Source: an uncultured Eubacteriales bacterium
GTDB lineage: Bacteria > Bacillota > Clostridia > Peptostreptococcales > Anaerovoracaceae
DNA: 10,801 bases
NCBI GenBank assembly: GCA_902797405.1
Contig: CADBSP010000047.1
Location: forward strand, 1 to 10,801
Direction: 5' to 3'
The position numbers were made by a program, and so were the translations under genes. Every line of letters begins with the position of its first letter. Position 1 is the first letter of the stretch. The notes under the pieces are model-generated. The model worked only from the letters and a program-made list of their open reading frames with translations, was not told where the DNA came from and did no database searches. Below are positions 6,697 through 10,801 of the stretch, piece after piece.

Positions 6697-9600
6697 TTAT
6701 TTTACGACTTCGTATCTGCAGCCCGGGAAGATTGTATCAAAGCGGCAGATGCTCTTATAATTGCAATAGTCGCATGGCGTTTTGTTGCCGGATTTCATTG
6801 GCGTCAAGTCGATTTTTCCGGAAGCGATATCCTGACAAAGTCTGTTTGCTATCATGTTCACTGTGTTCTGAAGCATGCCAAAATTTTCTTCTGTCAAAAG
6901 TCGCTTCTGTGAGTGACTGTCCAGTCCGCCATCCTTCTTTCGTTTCAGTTTCACGACTTTGGAGGCTGCGGAGCTAAGTGGTTCACCTTCTTCATCGTAA
7001 AGGTCTCCTGCGATTCCTTTGATGACGGATTCCTCGTCCACCATGATTCCTTCCATTCTGTAGAAGTCCTTTAGCTGTTCTTCTATGTCTAACTTCGAAA
7101 CCTGGTCTTCATTATCCTTAGTTTCATCCTTAGAGCTTGAGCCTGACTCTATGTTTACGCCTTTATTCTTTCCTTTGATATCCACCAGGTTTAATTCTGG
7201 TTCGGAAATCAGGAAATAGAATACTCCCGCAGGCTTAAGCGTTTCTTTGTCTAAGGCGTTCATGTTCTGTGCCGCCTGAAGATAGAGCATGAGCTGGAGT
7301 CTATATCCGGCATTTATCTCATCTACATCCAAACTCTCTTTTCCAGTTTTATAGTCGATAATCTTTACTCGATTGTCTTCCAGGATGTCTATGCGATCGA
7401 TTTTTCCCTGAATATAGGCTTTACCTCCCGGGATTTTCTTTACTATCGGAGGCAGGCTGACTGCATTTTCTCCTCCGGAAGCGAAGACTGTTTCAAAATA
7501 GCTTTCTTTAATCGCTCCTGCGCGTGCATGTTCTACCAGCGTCCACGCTATGAACTTGCAGGCGTTTACCGCACGATTAAATCGATAGTTTTCACTACCC
7601 GCTTTTTCGAAGAGTTTGCTTCTATACTCATCCGCCCATTCCTTTGCCAGTCTCTCCACCAAGGCGTCCGACTCTTCGCGGCTTATTTCTTTCCATCCGA
7701 CGTTCCCTTCGGTGCTCTTTGGTATATCTGCAGAGAAATCAAATTCATCGATACTTCTATCCTGCCATTTTTCGTTTCCTTTTCCGGTTCCCACTATTTC
7801 AGTGAAACGCTGGAGCGTGCTATGGTACAGTTCTCCGATATCTCTGGGATCAACCTCGTCGATTCTAAGTTCTTCCGGCCTCAGTCCGTAATCCATGAAA
7901 TATGAAAATGGGCAGCGGCTATATCTTTCCAGCGTGGTCGGACTAAATTTGTAAACAAAGTCTCCATCTCTATCAATGTATTTAGAATAGAGCCCGGCTG
8001 CCAAATCACCGGGCAACGGCTTTTGGATATTATCAAAATGAAGCGCACGATTCACCCTGCGGAGAGTCTCATCGTCAGCTGCGGAAAGCCATTCCTCAAC
8101 AATATTCCATACTTGATTGCCGATTAGTTTCTTTCTTTCTATAGATGATTGTCCAGCTTCGTTTTCGACTTCGGCTTCCCACATCCCGGACAATCTATTG
8201 CTCCTTCTGGCTTCAGTATATCTTCTTAGTGTATTTACCTTGCCTCCCAAAGTATCTATTATATCTGCATCTGAAAAACTTTGCTCGACCAAATCCGGAA
8301 GTGCCTCATGGAGGTCATTTATTATTTCCGATGGTCTAAGCTCATCTCCCTTTTGATCGTGAGTCGAATAAGAAATCCAAAGATGCTCTGTTGGTTTGGA
8401 TAGGTTTCTGTATATGGCCAGGTTCTCTTCCATCAGACGAAGGTCAGCGCTGAGTCCCAAGTCCTGGTCGTCAGCTGCCAGATACTCCAATTCCTCCGGG
8501 CTGAATAATACATCCTCTCCCCCGGTTCTAGGAATCAAGCCATCGTTGGCACCGATAACCAGCATCGCCTTACAATCGCCACTCCTGGTCCTCTGCATTG
8601 TTCCCATCAAGATATCATCCGGAGATGGCGGAAGAACTCCTACTTCCAATTCCGAAAGACCTGAGCGAAGAAGCTTGGTGAATTCCACTCCGTCAAAGGG
8701 CGCGTCATCCATTATCTCCGCAATCTGGTCCATAAGCCCAACTATTATATCCCATATCTGAGATGTGGCTTCCGCTTGCTCATGTAGACCTGCTGCTTCC
8801 TGGCGTGTAATCAGTTCATCTATTCTATTAAGCAAATCTGGACGGCAAGCCAATGACACTTCTGACACTTCATTGGTATTTAAATGTGTTTTTTCACGTC
8901 CGATATCACTTGTTTCAATCAAGAAGCTAAGATAATCCCTCGCAAATTCTCCATAGGTGGAGGCTCGATCAAAAACTTTCTTTGCTCCATTTACAAGCGA
9001 CATTACCTTTTGACGCGTTAGCTCTATTTCATCCAGCAAAGTATGTTCGCTGTTATCGTCGGGAGTGCCATTCGGCACTATTCCGGAATACCTGGTTTCG
9101 TGCCCGCCTCTGGTGAACTCAGACTGCCAAGCATTTCCCCTGATTCTGTATTTAAGAACGTAGTTTTCCAACTCGTCTATTTCTTCATCCGGTATTCCTG
9201 TAAGGCCTGTCTTTAAAAACCGAAGGATATCATCAGGCTTAAAATTATATGCCAGAATGTCCAGAAGCGACAGAACAAATACCGAAACAGGGGAGCCCAG
9301 TGCATCTCTCTTTTGATCATCAAAAACATCCATGCCGTATTCATTGAATACTCTTCTTATTACAGAGCCCCTGGTTTCCAGGTCATTACATATTAAAACT
9401 ATATCCGAGAATCTGTAATTTTCCTCTCTTAGAAGTTTCAGCACATATGATGCCGCCGCTTCAGCTTCACTATACATATTGGCTGAACGAACTATTTCTG
9501 TACTGTGGTTTTGATTTTCTGTTGGCTCGGATTTAATGTCATGGACGGAAACCTGAACACTGTTGTATTCAGCTTCTTTCCTGAATGCATCCGTCATCCT

Positions 9601-10389
9601 CGCTGACAGAATGAACAAATCTTCATCGCTGCAGTTCTCATCGTAGATAAGATGGAGATTAACTTCCTTTGCTCGACTTGCCAAAGCGAGAATGAACGCG
9701 CGGTTTTTCGGTGTATAACTATCAAAACCATAAACCCAAATCACAGATTTTTCTCTCAGCTCCGATTGTGAAATTGCTTCTCTGTAGAGATCTATTAGAT
9801 CTTCGTTATCCGTATATTTATCCTTAAGGTGCTCCTGATACTTAGCAAAGATTCTGGAAAGGTCCCTTAGTTTTCTTACAAAAACCTCGTTACTTCCTTT
9901 AACGGACATGACATTGGAAAGCATCATCAAGGATCCCGGTGTAACTTCATGCTGTTTTGCTGCAGATATGAAGTCATTTATGGCCCTAATGAAAGTTTCC
10001 TTCGTATCGAATCCTTTGAAAACTTCCAGTTCGTCCCTCAGTTCTCTAAGCACCTTGGAAATAAGCATGTGCCTGCCATACTTATTAATTACCGTTTTTG
10101 CATTGCCACCTGTCTCTCCTAAGAGCCTGGAGCCAAGTCTAGAAATGCTTATTATTTCAACATCAAAAAGAACGTCAGTCTTCATCCTGTCCATAGCCTG
10201 ACGTTCTGCTGCCAAGGTATATTGATCCGGCACTACAACCAACGTTCTATTGGCAAAGGAAAACCCCCGAGGGTCCGTTGGGTCTTGCTCGGAGTTAGTA
10301 TGTTCACCCTTTTCTCTTTGCCGGAGAATGTGATTGTATATGAAGCTTTCCTTGTCGATAGATTCTCGACTGCGATAAATATTAAGCAT
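6697..10389 (-). CDS. addB: ATP-dependent helicase/nuclease subunit AddB
   Basis: AddB pairs with AddA to resect double-strand breaks and load RecA. In characterised enzymes AddB carries one nuclease domain, the Chi-recognition region and an iron-sulfur cluster. The 1230-aa product shows LVVVPDQYTLAAER near 50-63, GANDGLIPR near 611, and a complete C-terminal RecB-type nuclease: DIGELYHSTL with His856, GKIDRID with Asp998, and DYK at 1012-1014. Four cluster cysteines are present: Cys826 in RCPFSYF and Cys1206, 1209 and 1215 in CDYCNYKSIC. The N-terminal Walker A region, GRSGSGKT in B. subtilis AddB, reads YRSRESIDKESF here and lacks the glycines. A Ser/Asp/Lys-rich insertion (about 1072-1098) lies before FYRMEGIMVD. 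ATG 10389 has no good SD, but an in-frame stop lies seven codons upstream and no other start fits. addA is not beside it: downstream are a terminator and the ABC operon, upstream a HAD gene 77 nt away. Confidence 0.95.
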   Translation of the reverse strand: MLNIYRSRESIDKESFIYNHILRQREKGEHTNSEQDPTDPRGFSFANRTLVVVPDQYTLAAERQAMDRMKTDVLFDVEIISISRLGSRLLGETGGNAKTVINKYGRHMLISKVLRELRDELEVFKGFDTKETFIRAINDFISAAKQHEVTPGSLMMLSNVMSVKGSNEVFVRKLRDLSRIFAKYQEHLKDKYTDNEDLIDLYREAISQSELREKSVIWVYGFDSYTPKNRAFILALASRAKEVNLHLIYDENCSDEDLFILSARMTDAFRKEAEYNSVQVSVHDIKSEPTENQNHSTEIVRSANMYSEAEAAASYVLKLLREENYRFSDIVLICNDLETRGSVIRRVFNEYGMDVFDDQKRDALGSPVSVFVLSLLDILAYNFKPDDILRFLKTGLTGIPDEEIDELENYVLKYRIRGNAWQSEFTRGGHETRYSGIVPNGTPDDNSEHTLLDEIELTRQKVMSLVNGAKKVFDRASTYGEFARDYLSFLIETSDIGREKTHLNTNEVSEVSLACRPDLLNRIDELITRQEAAGLHEQAEATSQIWDIIVGLMDQIAEIMDDAPFDGVEFTKLLRSGLSELEVGVLPPSPDDILMGTMQRTRSGDCKAMLVIGANDGLIPRTGGEDVLFSPEELEYLAADDQDLGLSADLRLMEENLAIYRNLSKPTEHLWISYSTHDQKGDELRPSEIINDLHEALPDLVEQSFSDADIIDTLGGKVNTLRRYTEARRSNRLSGMWEAEVENEAGQSSIERKKLIGNQVWNIVEEWLSAADDETLRRVNRALHFDNIQKPLPGDLAAGLYSKYIDRDGDFVYKFSPTTLERYSRCPFSYFMDYGLRPEELRIDEVDPRDIGELYHSTLQRFTEIVGTGKGNEKWQDRSIDEFDFSADIPKSTEGNVGWKEISREESDALVERLAKEWADEYRSKLFEKAGSENYRFNRAVNACKFIAWTLVEHARAGAIKESYFETVFASGGENAVSLPPIVKKIPGGKAYIQGKIDRIDILEDNRVKIIDYKTGKESLDVDEINAGYRLQLMLYLQAAQNMNALDKETLKPAGVFYFLISEPELNLVDIKGKNKGVNIESGSSSKDETKDNEDQVSKLDIEEQLKDFYRMEGIMVDEESVIKGIAGDLYDEEGEPLSSAASKVVKLKRKKDGGLDSHSQKRLLTEENFGMLQNTVNMIANRLCQDIASGKIDLTPMKSGNKTPCDYCNYKSICRFDTIFPGCRYEVVK

Positions 10390-10467
10390 TTCTATAATTG
10401 ATTTATTTTACTTGTATCGATTGCACTTCTTAATAGCGATTTCTAAAAATATCGGTCAGACCTTCTC

Positions 10468-10801
10468 CTAAATAATTTCCCAAAGATCCTCTGCGGATTT
10501 TATGATGTAGTCTGGAGTGAAGGCTATTCGCTCTTCCTCTGTTACATTCTGAAGGGCTACGCTCTCCGTCCCGGAATCCGCAGCAGCAGACCAACCCACC
10601 ATTACTGTTTTCATTCCAGCATTTTTCCCACAGCCCATGTCGAAATAGCTGTCGCCTATCATAACGGCTTCATCTCCATTTGCACCAAGTCGTCCCAGAC
10701 AGATAAGTGCGGGTTCCGGATCCGGCTTATGTTTATCTGTGTCTTCCACGGTGACGATTTCATCTATTAAATCAGCTATCCCGAAAACATCCAAGCCTTC
10801 A
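10468..10801 (-). CDS. HAD-superfamily hydrolase, C-terminal part (5' end outside the window)
   Basis: The reading frame is open to the window edge (EGLDVFGIADLIDEIV) and ends with TAG at 10468, so about 111 C-terminal residues are seen. HKPDPEPAL is HAD motif III with its conserved Lys. MIGDSYFDMGCGKNAGMKTVMVGW is motif IV with the Mg-binding acidic residue and the usual Rossmann strand after it. The C-terminus (FTPDYIIKSAEDLWEII) is typical of the phosphoglycolate phosphatase / PpaX / beta-phosphoglucomutase-like group. The nucleophile DxD motif I and the cap domain that sets substrate choice lie outside the window, so the substrate cannot be named. A TTG at 10794 could be read as a start but falls inside the conserved fold, so the gene is partial rather than short. 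It may share a transcript with addB; the 77-nt gap shows no convincing promoter or terminator. Confidence 0.88.
   Translation of the reverse strand, partial: EGLDVFGIADLIDEIVTVEDTDKHKPDPEPALICLGRLGANGDEAVMIGDSYFDMGCGKNAGMKTVMVGWSAAADSGTESVALQNVTEEERIAFTPDYIIKSAEDLWEII

Noticed and set aside
10390..10467. Promoter for addB in the gap after the HAD gene
   Set aside because: The only -10-like TAAAAT would put the transcript start nearly at the start codon, with a poor -35; co-transcription with the HAD gene is simpler.
10446..10470. Small ORF after the SD-like GGAGAAGG at the HAD stop
   Set aside because: No ATG, GTG or TTG follows at usable distance before an in-frame stop.
10468..10794. Complete 108-aa HAD protein starting at TTG
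   Set aside because: The frame stays open to the window edge and the TTG lies inside a conserved segment, so it is the tail of a longer gene.

Overview
The window looks like chromosomal DNA of a low-to-medium GC Gram-positive anaerobe of the class Clostridia. The evidence is strong GGAGG-type ribosome binding sites, an AddAB-type recombination nuclease rather than RecBCD, paired ATPase-FtsX permease fusions of a kind common in Firmicutes, and a short phosphotransacetylase typical of acetate-forming fermenters. No genus can be fixed from the sequence. I see no phage, integrase, transposase, rRNA, tRNA or CRISPR array. All five supported genes lie on the minus strand, so transcription runs from high to low coordinates.

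Layout in transcription order: (1) 10801-10468, the C-terminal part of a HAD-family phosphatase cut by the window edge. (2) 10389-6697, addB, followed by two hairpins, the second a clear intrinsic terminator (6618-6656). (3) 6607-6578, a candidate promoter, then 6512-4068 and 4065-1513: two ABC ATPase/FtsX-permease fusion proteins separated by 2 nt and translationally coupled, probably forming a heteromeric MacB-like export or resistance complex. (4) 1512-1128, a 385-bp gap with an AT-rich inverted repeat (1425-1452), a regular iteron-like array of about 220 bp built on the hexamer ACAGAT (1213-1429), and a good extended -10 promoter for pta (1175-1203). (5) 1127-123, pta. (6) 122-1, a low-complexity A-rich stretch and a GGGGAC-type hairpin; ackA, the usual partner of pta, does not begin inside the window.

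The units appear functionally independent: acetyl-CoA/acetyl-phosphate conversion (pta), membrane export (the ABC pair) and DNA end processing (AddB). The genes belong to known families. The most unusual feature is the ACAGAT array, which abuts the pta promoter and shares its hexamer with it. Other points worth checking are a degenerate Walker A motif in AddB, a Glu at the usual catalytic Asp position of Pta, and the long cytoplasmic linker of the second ABC protein, which contains a recent 18-bp duplication.
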